Shown one piece after another: positions 38,048-47,411 of a DNA stretch of 64,000 nucleotides. The stretch's first letter is position 1; the number at the start of each line of letters is the position of its first letter. The translations under genes were made by a program, and so were the position numbers. The stretch comes from Chitinophaga pinensis. GTDB lineage: Bacteria; Bacteroidota; Bacteroidia; Flavobacteriales_D; Crocinitomicaceae. The DNA is taken from positions 1-64,000 of the forward strand of contig CAMCYF010000010.1 of assembly GCA_945883825.1 (NCBI GenBank), written 5' to 3'. A model generated the notes under the pieces. The model made no database searches and was not told the DNA's origin. It saw nothing but the letters and a program-made list of their open reading frames with translations.

Positions 38048-39790
38048 ATGAATAAGCATCAAAAAATTCTTTTAACATTATTCGCTAGGCATCCAGATTA
38101 CCTACTTAGGTTGTTTTTCACATATTATCCACTTTCAAATGAACAAATAGTAAAATTTAAAGGGGAAATTAAATGGGGGCATTTGTCTTCGAACTCAGTA
38201 AGAATATGGGATCAATCTTTTATAGAAAAATTTGCAGATAAATTGAATTGGGATGCATTATCTGCTAATCCTTCGCTACCTTGGTGTATTTCTTTTTTAA
38301 AAGCATTTCCTGATAGATTTAATGGATTCATTCAAAGTTCAAATCCATCATTGCCTTGGTCATATGATTTTATCACGAAATACGAGCAATTTTGGAATTT
38401 TCACGCTCTTACTTTCAATAAGGGAATAACTTGGACTCAAGAACTTATATTGCACCCAAAAATCGTAGATAAAAATCTTTCAGAAGTGAACGGTGAAAAC
38501 CTTTGGACGGAAGAATTTTTAATTCAAAATGCTAAAATACTTCCTTGGGAGTTTTTATGTGCTAATCGGTATATTAAGTGGTCAGAAAAATTAATAGATA
38601 CCTTAACACCTTTTTGGAAAAAAGCAGAGAAAAAAACCATTGAGTATACGGTTTCACCTTGGAAAGGCCTTAGTTCAAACCCCTTAGTTCCATGGACAAC
38701 GAAATTGATCAAAAAATATCAAAAGTCTTTTTTTAGACCATATGGAGTAAATTGGAATGAATTAAGTAGAAATTCAAATTTGCCTTGGCAAGAGGAGGGA
38801 CTGTTAGAACTATTCAAAAATAAATGGAATTGGGAACTACTTTCTGTAAACAAAGGAATTAGTTACACAGAAGAGCAAATTGAAAAATACAAAGACTTAT
38901 TTACTTGGGATTCAGGTAGTCGAAGCAATCAAAATATTTCATCTAACACTAATCTTCCTTGGAGCGTCGAATTTATTAAAAAGTACGAGCAGAAATGGAA
39001 TTGGTGGACTTTATCTCAAAATCTTGGCATAAACTGGACAGAAGAAATGATTTCCGAATTTGAAGAAAAAATTATTTGGCAGTCAATGGCACATAATCTC
39101 AATCTACCATGGTCTTTTGATTTTATATTAAAGCATGAAGAAAAGCTGTTCAAAAGTTGGGCAATAACAAATAGTGAATTTGATTTCCACATATGGAATG
39201 AAGTATTTAAACCAATAATTACAGATGATCTCGCCAAACAGATTTTGTATAATTCATCCAATCCATTTCAAGCAATCAAAAGTTATATACCAGAAGTTGA
39301 TAATGCTAATATTGCTCACAAGAACCTTGAAATACTGACCAATTTAATTTTAAAAATAGATTCGCAAACCAATCCATACATTATTAATTTAACTAAAATT
39401 GATTTGTTTCTCTCTTCCATTCAAACGGCAATGACACAAATTCTGATGGTAGATGAAAACGAGTTAAAAATTGATCTAAATTTATTAACTGAGTTACACC
39501 AAGAATCCGATGAGTCAACAAAACATCATCTCAACGCTCTTTGCTCCCAGGTTTACGACGAAATAAGGGTGCTTTTTGTAGAATATGGAATCCAAAAAAT
39601 AGCACAAGAAGTAGTTTTGAAACAAAATGAAATGAACGAAAATTATATGGAATTTTCACGACAAGGTGGACATCTCTCTCAAGATTATTCATTCCTTCAT
39701 TCTTTCATAAGAAAGTATGGCAAAAGACATCTTGAGTTAGCTAGGTTATGGGTTCTTTTGGAAAAGATGCAACTTAATAAATTAACATAA
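38048..39790 (+). CDS. Trp-rich repeat protein, 580 aa (WNWxxLSxN..xxWTxExI units)
   Basis: About 12-13 repeats such as KWNWELLSVNKGISYTEEQIEKYKDL, LPWSVEFIKKYEQKWNWWTLSQNLGINWTEEMI. Confidence 0.75.
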   Translation: MNKHQKILLTLFARHPDYLLRLFFTYYPLSNEQIVKFKGEIKWGHLSSNSVRIWDQSFIEKFADKLNWDALSANPSLPWCISFLKAFPDRFNGFIQSSNPSLPWSYDFITKYEQFWNFHALTFNKGITWTQELILHPKIVDKNLSEVNGENLWTEEFLIQNAKILPWEFLCANRYIKWSEKLIDTLTPFWKKAEKKTIEYTVSPWKGLSSNPLVPWTTKLIKKYQKSFFRPYGVNWNELSRNSNLPWQEEGLLELFKNKWNWELLSVNKGISYTEEQIEKYKDLFTWDSGSRSNQNISSNTNLPWSVEFIKKYEQKWNWWTLSQNLGINWTEEMISEFEEKIIWQSMAHNLNLPWSFDFILKHEEKLFKSWAITNSEFDFHIWNEVFKPIITDDLAKQILYNSSNPFQAIKSYIPEVDNANIAHKNLEILTNLILKIDSQTNPYIINLTKIDLFLSSIQTAMTQILMVDENELKIDLNLLTELHQESDESTKHHLNALCSQVYDEIRVLFVEYGIQKIAQEVVLKQNEMNENYMEFSRQGGHLSQDYSFLHSFIRKYGKRHLELARLWVLLEKMQLNKLT

Positions 39791-39820
39791 TTAAGAAATT
39801 CTTCTACCATTCCTTTTTAT

Positions 39821-40246
39821 TTAAGGAGCATAGTAAAAATCTCCAATAATGTTTGTTTCACTGTTAAAAAGTAAAATAATCCAATTTGGATTCCAAGCAT
39901 CTGTTTTTTTTTCTTTCAGTCCAAATGTCAGAGTCATAGAATAAGCAATATTAGTTTCATTATTGAAAGTTTTCAGCCATTTAAAAGCTTCCTTATTTTT
40001 TTTAATTTCCTCTGATTCGTCACTAAAAATAGTAGGTATTTCAAAGTCTTTAATTAATTGATTTAAGTCAAATACTTTCTTTTCTCCAAATTCAATTGAA
40101 TGGTAGTATTTAGGATTCGTTTTGTCAATTATATAATTTTCAATTTTCTTTTCTGTGTCTGACTTTCCGCTTTTCTCTATTGGTTGTCCTTGTGAGTACA
40201 AGGAAAGGACTAATAGAATAAATGTGAAAAATATTTTTATTTTCAT
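39821..40246 (-). CDS. Hypothetical secreted protein, 141 aa
   Basis: Signal-peptide-like N-term MKIKIFFTFILLVLSLYSQGQ. Confidence 0.55.
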   Translation of the reverse strand: MKIKIFFTFILLVLSLYSQGQPIEKSGKSDTEKKIENYIIDKTNPKYYHSIEFGEKKVFDLNQLIKDFEIPTIFSDESEEIKKNKEAFKWLKTFNNETNIAYSMTLTFGLKEKKTDAWNPNWIILLFNSETNIIGDFYYAP

Positions 40247-40290
40247 ATTTGAATTTTATTCATTTCGTTTACCAATAAACCCCTAATTTC

Positions 40291-40314
40291 TTGCAGGTGC
40301 TTGTTACCTGCAGG
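40291..40314. terminator. Hairpin, possible terminator
   Basis: TGCAGGT (40292-40298) gcttgtt ACCTGCA (40306-40312). Confidence 0.4.
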
Positions 40315-40436
40315 CTTTATTGCTTAATTAATTTATATACTTGTTTATTAATGCTAAATATATAAATTCCGTTCTATTAAATTGGTATAGCAAACTACAA
40401 ATCAAAAATGTATTCAAAGGAATTTATATCGTCTCT

Positions 40437-40505
40437 TATAAGGTTCTATACTTCAGACCTTTTGCCCAGGAATATTTTAAAGCTAAATTACTGTTTTTTT
40501 ATATT
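40437..40505 (+). repeat. Degenerate third copy (3' part) of the R1/R2 intergenic element
   Basis: GGTTCTATACTTCAGACCTTTTGCCCAGGAATATTTTAAAGCTAAATTACTGTTTTTTTA versus R1 GCTCGATAATTCAGACCTGTTGCCCA...TTTACTGGGTTTTTTTA. Confidence 0.5.
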
Positions 40506-40535
40506 GTTAAGATTGATTGTTAAGTAAGTCTTAAT

Positions 40536-40868
40536 TTAATCAACGAGTAATATTAAAAGTTTTACGTTCCATTTAGTTTTATTATGAAATAATTGAAGAG
40601 AGAAGTAAATAAAAAATGCATCAATTACTGTTTCTCCTTGTAAATCATAAAAAATATCTCTCTCTGTAAACTCTTCTCTATCAAAATCTCCTTCAATAAA
40701 TTTTTCAGAGGATTCAATTAGCTTAAAATGATTATCTAAATAAAGTTGTAAGTACCCATTTTTACTCTCAAATTTTAGCGAAAGATCGGTTATTTCATCT
40801 ATGTTATCATTTATAATTTTTAATTGCTTTTTAGATACTTTTGTATGTATTTGACTTTTTTCTTGCAT
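40536..40868 (-). CDS. Hypothetical protein, 110 aa
   Basis: Intact ORF, no recognised motif. Confidence 0.5.
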   Translation of the reverse strand: MQEKSQIHTKVSKKQLKIINDNIDEITDLSLKFESKNGYLQLYLDNHFKLIESSEKFIEGDFDREEFTERDIFYDLQGETVIDAFFIYFSLQLFHNKTKWNVKLLILLVD

Positions 40869-40904
40869 ATTTTTATAAATAAAAGCGATTTTGAAAGCAT
40901 CTGT

Positions 40905-41172
40905 TATATTCCCCCATTAATTAGGGCAGCGATGTTGTAAAGCTAAGTTAATGTTTTCTGGATCTAATACCACAACTTTTTTTATTAGGTTTATAGTATT
41001 TTTAATACTTATTAATCCTCTCCACATCCTCCCTCTAAAAGCTCGATAATTCAGACCTGTTGCCCATAAGGACTCAGTCCAGTATAGCATTAGCTTTACT
41101 GGGTTTTTTTATGAGTTTTAGTTTTGGGTGAAAACTACTAAAAAGTGATTAAAAAGTACTAAAAAGCACTAA
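40905..41172 (+). ncRNA. Intergenic element R1: repeated block ending in terminator-like hairpin (candidate ncRNA)
   Basis: Aligns with 50592-50862; CTCTCCACATCCTCCC, TCGATAATTCAGACCT, then CCAGTA(41079-84)...TACTGG(41097-102)+T7 on the + strand. Confidence 0.5.
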
Positions 41173-41620
41173 ATAAAAAATGTTGGAAGAAATGGTGGTT
41201 GTGCTATTTATCAGCAAAGTTTAAATACTATTTCCCAAGAAATTAATCTCAAAATTCCTTTTCCTAAACTAAGTTACCGGGATATTTAGACGTGCTTTTT
41301 TTGTTTTGTTTAACCCTCACAATACTCCTCCATATCCTAGTAGGCTTGTTCGATCATCAAAATTACCCCAATATATTTTTGGGTATCGTTCAAATTAGAA
41401 GTGTTCACTTTTCAAATATACTTTATCTGAGACTCTACGAAGTAAATCCAATTCAAATGGATTAAACCGATAAGGATGCATTTTTACCATTTAATATGTT
41501 TAAGAATTATGATAATATTAATTTTAATTCACCAGTGAGTCTAATTTCAATCTTTGTTAAAAAAAATGGTCCTATGACGGCTTGTGTGGTTTTTAAATGT
41601 GCTTGTAAAATGCATTGGCT

Positions 41621-42301
41621 TCACATTTTGTGAATGTTTAGAATATAGTTAAAAGCTTTTTCTAATGTTTTCTCCCCAATACCGTCATAATTAGCTAATG
41701 TAATCATTGAGTTTATTTCTCCGTTTTGAACTATCTCGGAAATTTTCCTTGCATATTGCGGTTGTATTCCAGTTTCTTCTTTGATTACTTTCTCGTCTAA
41801 TGACAACCATTTTGCTTTGAAGGATGCAAATAAATCATCTGTTGCATTTGGGTCGTAATCGTATATTTCAATGTCTATTGCACATTTATTTAAATACTCA
41901 TCCATAAGTCTTTTCACTACGTTAGTATCTAATCCTCCATTGTGTGTACCCAATAGAGGAAAAGCTATTGAAGTAATCCCTTTCATTTCGTAGGTTTCTA
42001 CAAACTTTTGTAAACCTTGTTCAATCCATTCTATTTTGCTTGGGTATTTCCAATGAAACTTAGTTGGGAAACTTAAAATCCAAGGTGCATTTTCTTGTTT
42101 TGTGTAAAGCCATAATGATCCTGTTTTTATCAATCTATTTTTGCAATGCTCTTTATACTCTAAATACATTTGTGGATATCTAAGTTTATGGACCAAGGCG
42201 ATCCCCTTGCCCATTACACCAACACAATTCACTGTATTCACAATAGTTTGACACTTACTATTAAATATATTTCCTTTAAAATGTTTAATCGCCATTTTCA
42301 A
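41621..42301 (-). CDS. DarG-like macrodomain protein (putative ADP-ribosyl hydrolase antitoxin)
   Basis: IVNTVNCVGVMGKGIALVHKLRYPQMYLEYKEHC, SFPTKFHWKYPSKIEWIEQGLQKF, IAFPLLGTHNGGLD; overlaps the end of the upstream gene. Confidence 0.88.
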   Translation of the reverse strand: MKMAIKHFKGNIFNSKCQTIVNTVNCVGVMGKGIALVHKLRYPQMYLEYKEHCKNRLIKTGSLWLYTKQENAPWILSFPTKFHWKYPSKIEWIEQGLQKFVETYEMKGITSIAFPLLGTHNGGLDTNVVKRLMDEYLNKCAIDIEIYDYDPNATDDLFASFKAKWLSLDEKVIKEETGIQPQYARKISEIVQNGEINSMITLANYDGIGEKTLEKAFNYILNIHKM

Positions 42302-45300
42302 TTATGCTTTTTAAGTGTTTATACATTTCCCAATATTTTGAGGACATCTTTATCAATCCTTCACTTTCATCAAAAACCTTGCTGCCATTATCATATTCAA
42401 ATAAATGCTCTAAGAATTTAACTCCTCCTGAATCGGTGGTATATGAAGCAACATCACACTGATAATAAATCATATAAATTGTAAAGAATGAATTTACATC
42501 TATTCCGCAAGTCTCTGACAAACTATACAGTTTATCTTTTACTTGTATTGTATTTAGTTTGTTTTGAAAATATTCTCCTAGGTAATCTTCTTCTAATAAT
42601 GCTAATACAACAATTAGTTCCTTATCAGAATAAGGTAAGTTTTTCCATAAATCATTTATTATTTGTCTGGTGTATTCATATTGATTGTCTTTATTCCCTT
42701 CTATAAACGCTCTTGTTTTTCCAATGTCGTGAAGAATTAATAAGGTTCTAAACAACTCCAACGATATTTTATTGGAATATTTGGCTATAAAATGTTTCTC
42801 AAATACATTACAAACCAAAACCGTATGAAATTCTAATATATAATGTCTTATTTTGTATGAAAACGTATCACTATATCCGTTTTTCTTAAGAAGGTTTATT
42901 GTTTCGGAAGGATTATAATTTTCATTGCTAATAGCTTCTTTCCAACGATTTGAAAAAGTTAAATTATCCGCTTTTTTATTAACCGGCCCTTTACCATATA
43001 AAAACCAATTTCTACCTGATTCATCTATAAAGTTTAAGCGTATATTTTGTTTTATGTTACCAAGAGAAATAAAAGAGTTGAAAATAATTTTGTCTTTGTC
43101 TATTTTGCTGACATCGCCCGAAAGAATTTCTATTTCTTTCGATGTTCCACTTAAAACAAAATAACCTTGACCACTAAATTCTGTTTTGATGTGTAATTCA
43201 AATTCTTCCTCTTCAATTCGAACTCTTGGATTTTCATTGTTATAGTAACTTCTGTCAACTAAAATTTTTGAGAAAATGTCTCTATTCTCTTGTCCCAATA
43301 AATTTATCAGTAATGTTCTGTCAACATCGGAAGGACAAATAATTTCAAAATCAGTTAAGTCTTCAAACGAAAATTCATCTTTAACTAAAAACTCTTGCTG
43401 AGCATAGTTTCTATATCTGTTGTAATCTTCTTTTGTCGCATATTGCTCGGGTGTATAATACAAATCATCAAATCCGAATTTATTTATCATTTTTTCTACG
43501 CTTCCAAATTGTGTTGACCCCGTTTGCATATTCCCATTACTGATACAACATTGTTTTTCATTTTTAAACAAAACGTCTTGAATTGAAAACTTGAAAAAAA
43601 TTGGAATAGGGCATTTTGGAAACCCTAAACCTCTTGCTTTCTCATACCATGATACCCAACCAAAATCACTGCTGTTATAACCATCAGTTGTGTTCTTACC
43701 TAAAAATTCATTGTAAAACTGTGTCGGTGTATGCGGTCTGAAATAAAAACGAGCGTAATCGTGAGCTTCATCTCTAAGATGAACTACGTTTCCTGCTGCA
43801 TCACTTTTAATGGTTGCTTTATTTCTGCTTTGAATTTTCCTATTTTTGATAATCTCAACAGCATTGTCTATGTGTGAAAAGTGATAAATACTTCCCTTCC
43901 ATTTTGAGTATTGTTGCTCTATTTTATTAATGAACTTAAGGTTTGAGGATTTACTTATTTCATCAGCAACATAACTACCAAGTAGTTCTTCAACTCGTTT
44001 GTTTCCTTTGAGTGCAGTCCAATTCCAATACTGTTTGAACTCTTGAATAATCTCTTTTGTGAAATTTATATTTGTATTTGCTGAAATTAAATCCCACTTT
44101 AAAAACTCTTTGAATTGGTTTAAAATCTGATTGTTCAATACCAGCTTTCCTGATTCACATATAAAACGCCAATTCCATTTTTCAGCAAAACGTTCAATAA
44201 AATCAATATCTAAAAAATTGATTTGTGAATTTTCAGTAATACTATACCAATTCCATTTTGTTTCGAATTTTACAAGTATTTCTATAGTTGGGTTTAAATT
44301 TGATTTTTGGGATAAATATTCCCAATCTAAATCAAAATCATTGGTAAGCGTTAGTATATCAATAGTTGGCAAAAATGTTTTGTGTTGTGAAACCGATTGC
44401 CAATTCCAAGGTTTTGCTTTAGTTTCCTCAATAAATTCAGTATTAAATTCAAGATTTGGGTTATTAGATAAATAATTAAAATCCCAATCTTTATCTAATA
44501 ATTGTAATATCGTATCGTTGTTAAAAGTTAAATTCTTCCTTTTTGAAATCGCTTTCCAATCCCAATCTTTATCTTTTAATTCAAGAATAAATTCGTTAGA
44601 AATTTCAACTTTTACATTCTCTGACAAAATTTGCCAATCCCATTTTTTGTCTTTTGTTGCAAGTATTAAACCACTGTCAATGTTTATATCTTTTCGTTTT
44701 GAAAGAAATTCAAATTTTATGTATAACTGGAATTGTTTTACAACCTGTTCTAAATATTTCTCCTTATCTCTCTTCTGTTTCGTCAGAAAACCTCCAAATT
44801 CAGTAAGATACTCCCAATCCCATTTTTCGCCTTTGTATTTCGTTAGGATAAACCTATTGTAAGTAACGTTCTTATTTTTTGATAAAACAACCCAATCCCA
44901 GTTCTCTGCAAATTTGGATAGATACTGATCAGTATTATTTAGCCATTCTTTGTGAGTAGCCCAACTACTTGGATTAAACTTCTGATGAATCGCATTGCTT
45001 TCGGAAAAAACACTCCAATTTATTTTTTGCTTGAATCTATAAAGCGTTCTTGTATCAGTTGGAAAATGTTTATGATTAGAAATAAAATTCCAATCCCATT
45101 CAAATACATCTAATTGAAATGTTTCTTCAACAATGGGGAATAAAATTTCAAAAGAAAATTTAGCCGTTAACTCTTTCCAAAAGTCTTTTCGTTTTTCGCT
45201 ATTTACAACCGACAAACAATCCGCAATTCTTGGAAGTTGATTGTCCATGGAAAGCTCTTTTTCTATTGTGAAAACTTCGTTTATCAGAAATTTCCAATCA

Positions 45301-47411
45301 ATGAAACGTGCTAATTCTTCTAATTTGTCTAGGATTGTTTCTTTGTCAAGTTTTCTTGTAGCAATTTCCCAATCCCATTTCTCAAACAATTCATCATCCT
45401 CAAAACTATCAAGAATTGTTTCTTCTGTAGTATTTTCTGTAATGAAACTCCAATCCCATGGGAAGTGACTATTTTCTAAAATATAGCCTTGGTTTTCTTT
45501 TTGAGTTAATGATTTCCAAAAGAGATATTGTTTATCGCTGTCTGTTCTGCTGTGAAATGCTTCTAAGTTCTTGTTCCAAAATGCAATATCAAAAGTCGAT
45601 TGTAATAAAATTCCGTCCCAAAGTAGATTATTTGAAAAAGAAAACTCACCAACAAAAGCCTTTTCAATAAATGTATTGTTGATCAAAAGTTTATTATTCT
45701 GCGATATTCCTTCCCAATTCCAAACAAAAGCAGGGTATTCTTCTAACAAACTGTAATCTGAAATGTGTTGGCTTATATTTAAAAATCCTTGCTCAGTTGA
45801 AATTCGACTATAATAATTTTGAAAAATGGTTTTATTCCATTCTACATTTTCATTTGTATCAAAACCATTAATATAATTTTTACTTTCCCATTGTATCAGA
45901 TTTTGCTGTTCAAAAAAATCAATTAGGTTTGGTGTCCAGAGATATTTTTGATGAGCCACTACAAAGTTGTCGGGCAAATGGTTTTTTAAAAGTGATTTGA
46001 ACGATTCCTCCTTCAAACATTTAGCAGTTATTTCTTCATTATTGAAGAAGCGATTTAAAACCGTGTACCAATCTAATTTACTTGCAAGTCCAGAAATGTT
46101 TTTGTGAAGAAAATTGAGATTTATTTCTTCCGAAATGAAATTCCAATTCCAGGCCTTTGAAATTAGTGTTTCAAGTTTATCTCGGTATTTGATGAAAGTA
46201 TTTTTGAAAACATCATTTTTACTTACGGTTATTTCGTGAAAATCCCAATTGAAATTCTCAATATTTTCTTCAATAAACTTATCAGATAAGTTTTTTGATA
46301 AGTAGTTCCAATCCCAATCAAAGTCTTTGAATGCAGAGTTTGAAAGTAAGGAAATTACAAATTCTGGCTCTTTGTAAGATAGTTCTTCAAAATCCCAATT
46401 GAATTTTTCAATTTGTTCTTTGATAAAGTCGTTGTCAAATCTTTTTGTTATTGTAGTCCAGTTCCAATACTCAGCATATTCTTGAATTATGGATTTTATA
46501 CTGTCAATTGATGCTTTTTCGGATATTACATTCCAAACACTTCCATCGCCATTGTTTCGAAATAACTCAAAAATAGTTTTGTTACTCCAATCAATTTTCG
46601 GATTTTCTGCAAGTTCTTTCCATATCCATAAGTCAATATACATTTCAATATCTTCGATGGTTATGGAATGTTTTTGAGCAAGAACATGATGATACATTCC
46701 AATTCTAATCAACCTACTTTTTAATTCTTTGTTTTCAGGTAAGTCAATTAAAAATATAAGGTCGGGTTTGTTTAAATTTGATTTGACAATGGAAAGTTGA
46801 AAGGGGGTTTCAGATACGTTTATTACACATTGTAAAGAAACGCTCCTGTATTTTATAGTTGGAATGCTTTCATATAGTTCAATAATTTCACCTTTGTAAA
46901 TGTCATTATCGAAAATTTGAAATTGAAGTTTTTGTTTTAATTCAGCATTTTCAATATGTGGCTTTTCAATTCGATTTTCATGAGATAACTCATTTTCAAT
47001 ATCAAATACATTCTTGAATGAAAAATCAAACATTTCGCCTATAGCTGTTTGATTCTCTAACAATTCAGTTTTGCCGAAGCAATATTTATATTTCAATTTG
47101 CTTTGCAATGCTTCTTGTCCAAATTCGGTAAGTTGAATTTTTTCTTTGTTTATTGAAACCAAACTGAATTCAGTAAGTCCATTCAAGTAGATGTTTAAAA
47201 CATCCATTTCAGCCAAGTCGTCAATGTTAAAACCTAATAAATTACTTAATTCTGAAAATACAATTAGATTTCCATTTGCATTGATGATGGAACAAAATAT
47301 TTCGTCAATTTCATTGATGTTAAAGGCTTTTCTGTACAGAATTTGGTGAGAAGTAGATTTAACTGTCCATTCAAGTGGAAATGATTCATATGTCGTTTTA
47401 GTGCTATCCAT
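42285..47411 (-). CDS. 1708-aa protein: Trp-rich repeats + DarT-like (DUF4433) ADP-ribosyltransferase + C-terminal HD domain
   Basis: About 25 WxW/WNWxxLS repeats; KGSIYHFSHIDNAVEIIKNRKIQSRN...VHLRDEAHDYARFYFRPHTPTQFYNEF...QQEFLVKDEFSFEDLTDFEI (about 43270-43890); HD motif LLILHDIGKTRAF with CDVASY (near 42730). Confidence 0.8.
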   Translation of the reverse strand: MDSTKTTYESFPLEWTVKSTSHQILYRKAFNINEIDEIFCSIINANGNLIVFSELSNLLGFNIDDLAEMDVLNIYLNGLTEFSLVSINKEKIQLTEFGQEALQSKLKYKYCFGKTELLENQTAIGEMFDFSFKNVFDIENELSHENRIEKPHIENAELKQKLQFQIFDNDIYKGEIIELYESIPTIKYRSVSLQCVINVSETPFQLSIVKSNLNKPDLIFLIDLPENKELKSRLIRIGMYHHVLAQKHSITIEDIEMYIDLWIWKELAENPKIDWSNKTIFELFRNNGDGSVWNVISEKASIDSIKSIIQEYAEYWNWTTITKRFDNDFIKEQIEKFNWDFEELSYKEPEFVISLLSNSAFKDFDWDWNYLSKNLSDKFIEENIENFNWDFHEITVSKNDVFKNTFIKYRDKLETLISKAWNWNFISEEINLNFLHKNISGLASKLDWYTVLNRFFNNEEITAKCLKEESFKSLLKNHLPDNFVVAHQKYLWTPNLIDFFEQQNLIQWESKNYINGFDTNENVEWNKTIFQNYYSRISTEQGFLNISQHISDYSLLEEYPAFVWNWEGISQNNKLLINNTFIEKAFVGEFSFSNNLLWDGILLQSTFDIAFWNKNLEAFHSRTDSDKQYLFWKSLTQKENQGYILENSHFPWDWSFITENTTEETILDSFEDDELFEKWDWEIATRKLDKETILDKLEELARFIDWKFLINEVFTIEKELSMDNQLPRIADCLSVVNSEKRKDFWKELTAKFSFEILFPIVEETFQLDVFEWDWNFISNHKHFPTDTRTLYRFKQKINWSVFSESNAIHQKFNPSSWATHKEWLNNTDQYLSKFAENWDWVVLSKNKNVTYNRFILTKYKGEKWDWEYLTEFGGFLTKQKRDKEKYLEQVVKQFQLYIKFEFLSKRKDINIDSGLILATKDKKWDWQILSENVKVEISNEFILELKDKDWDWKAISKRKNLTFNNDTILQLLDKDWDFNYLSNNPNLEFNTEFIEETKAKPWNWQSVSQHKTFLPTIDILTLTNDFDLDWEYLSQKSNLNPTIEILVKFETKWNWYSITENSQINFLDIDFIERFAEKWNWRFICESGKLVLNNQILNQFKEFLKWDLISANTNINFTKEIIQEFKQYWNWTALKGNKRVEELLGSYVADEISKSSNLKFINKIEQQYSKWKGSIYHFSHIDNAVEIIKNRKIQSRNKATIKSDAAGNVVHLRDEAHDYARFYFRPHTPTQFYNEFLGKNTTDGYNSSDFGWVSWYEKARGLGFPKCPIPIFFKFSIQDVLFKNEKQCCISNGNMQTGSTQFGSVEKMINKFGFDDLYYTPEQYATKEDYNRYRNYAQQEFLVKDEFSFEDLTDFEIICPSDVDRTLLINLLGQENRDIFSKILVDRSYYNNENPRVRIEEEEFELHIKTEFSGQGYFVLSGTSKEIEILSGDVSKIDKDKIIFNSFISLGNIKQNIRLNFIDESGRNWFLYGKGPVNKKADNLTFSNRWKEAISNENYNPSETINLLKKNGYSDTFSYKIRHYILEFHTVLVCNVFEKHFIAKYSNKISLELFRTLLILHDIGKTRAFIEGNKDNQYEYTRQIINDLWKNLPYSDKELIVVLALLEEDYLGEYFQNKLNTIQVKDKLYSLSETCGIDVNSFFTIYMIYYQCDVASYTTDSGGVKFLEHLFEYDNGSKVFDESEGLIKMSSKYWEMYKHLKSIIENGD

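Noticed and set aside
44131-44862. Plus-strand 114-aa ORFs antisense to the Trp-repeat protein
   Set aside because: Periodic shadow ORFs created by the Trp-rich repeats on the opposite strand.
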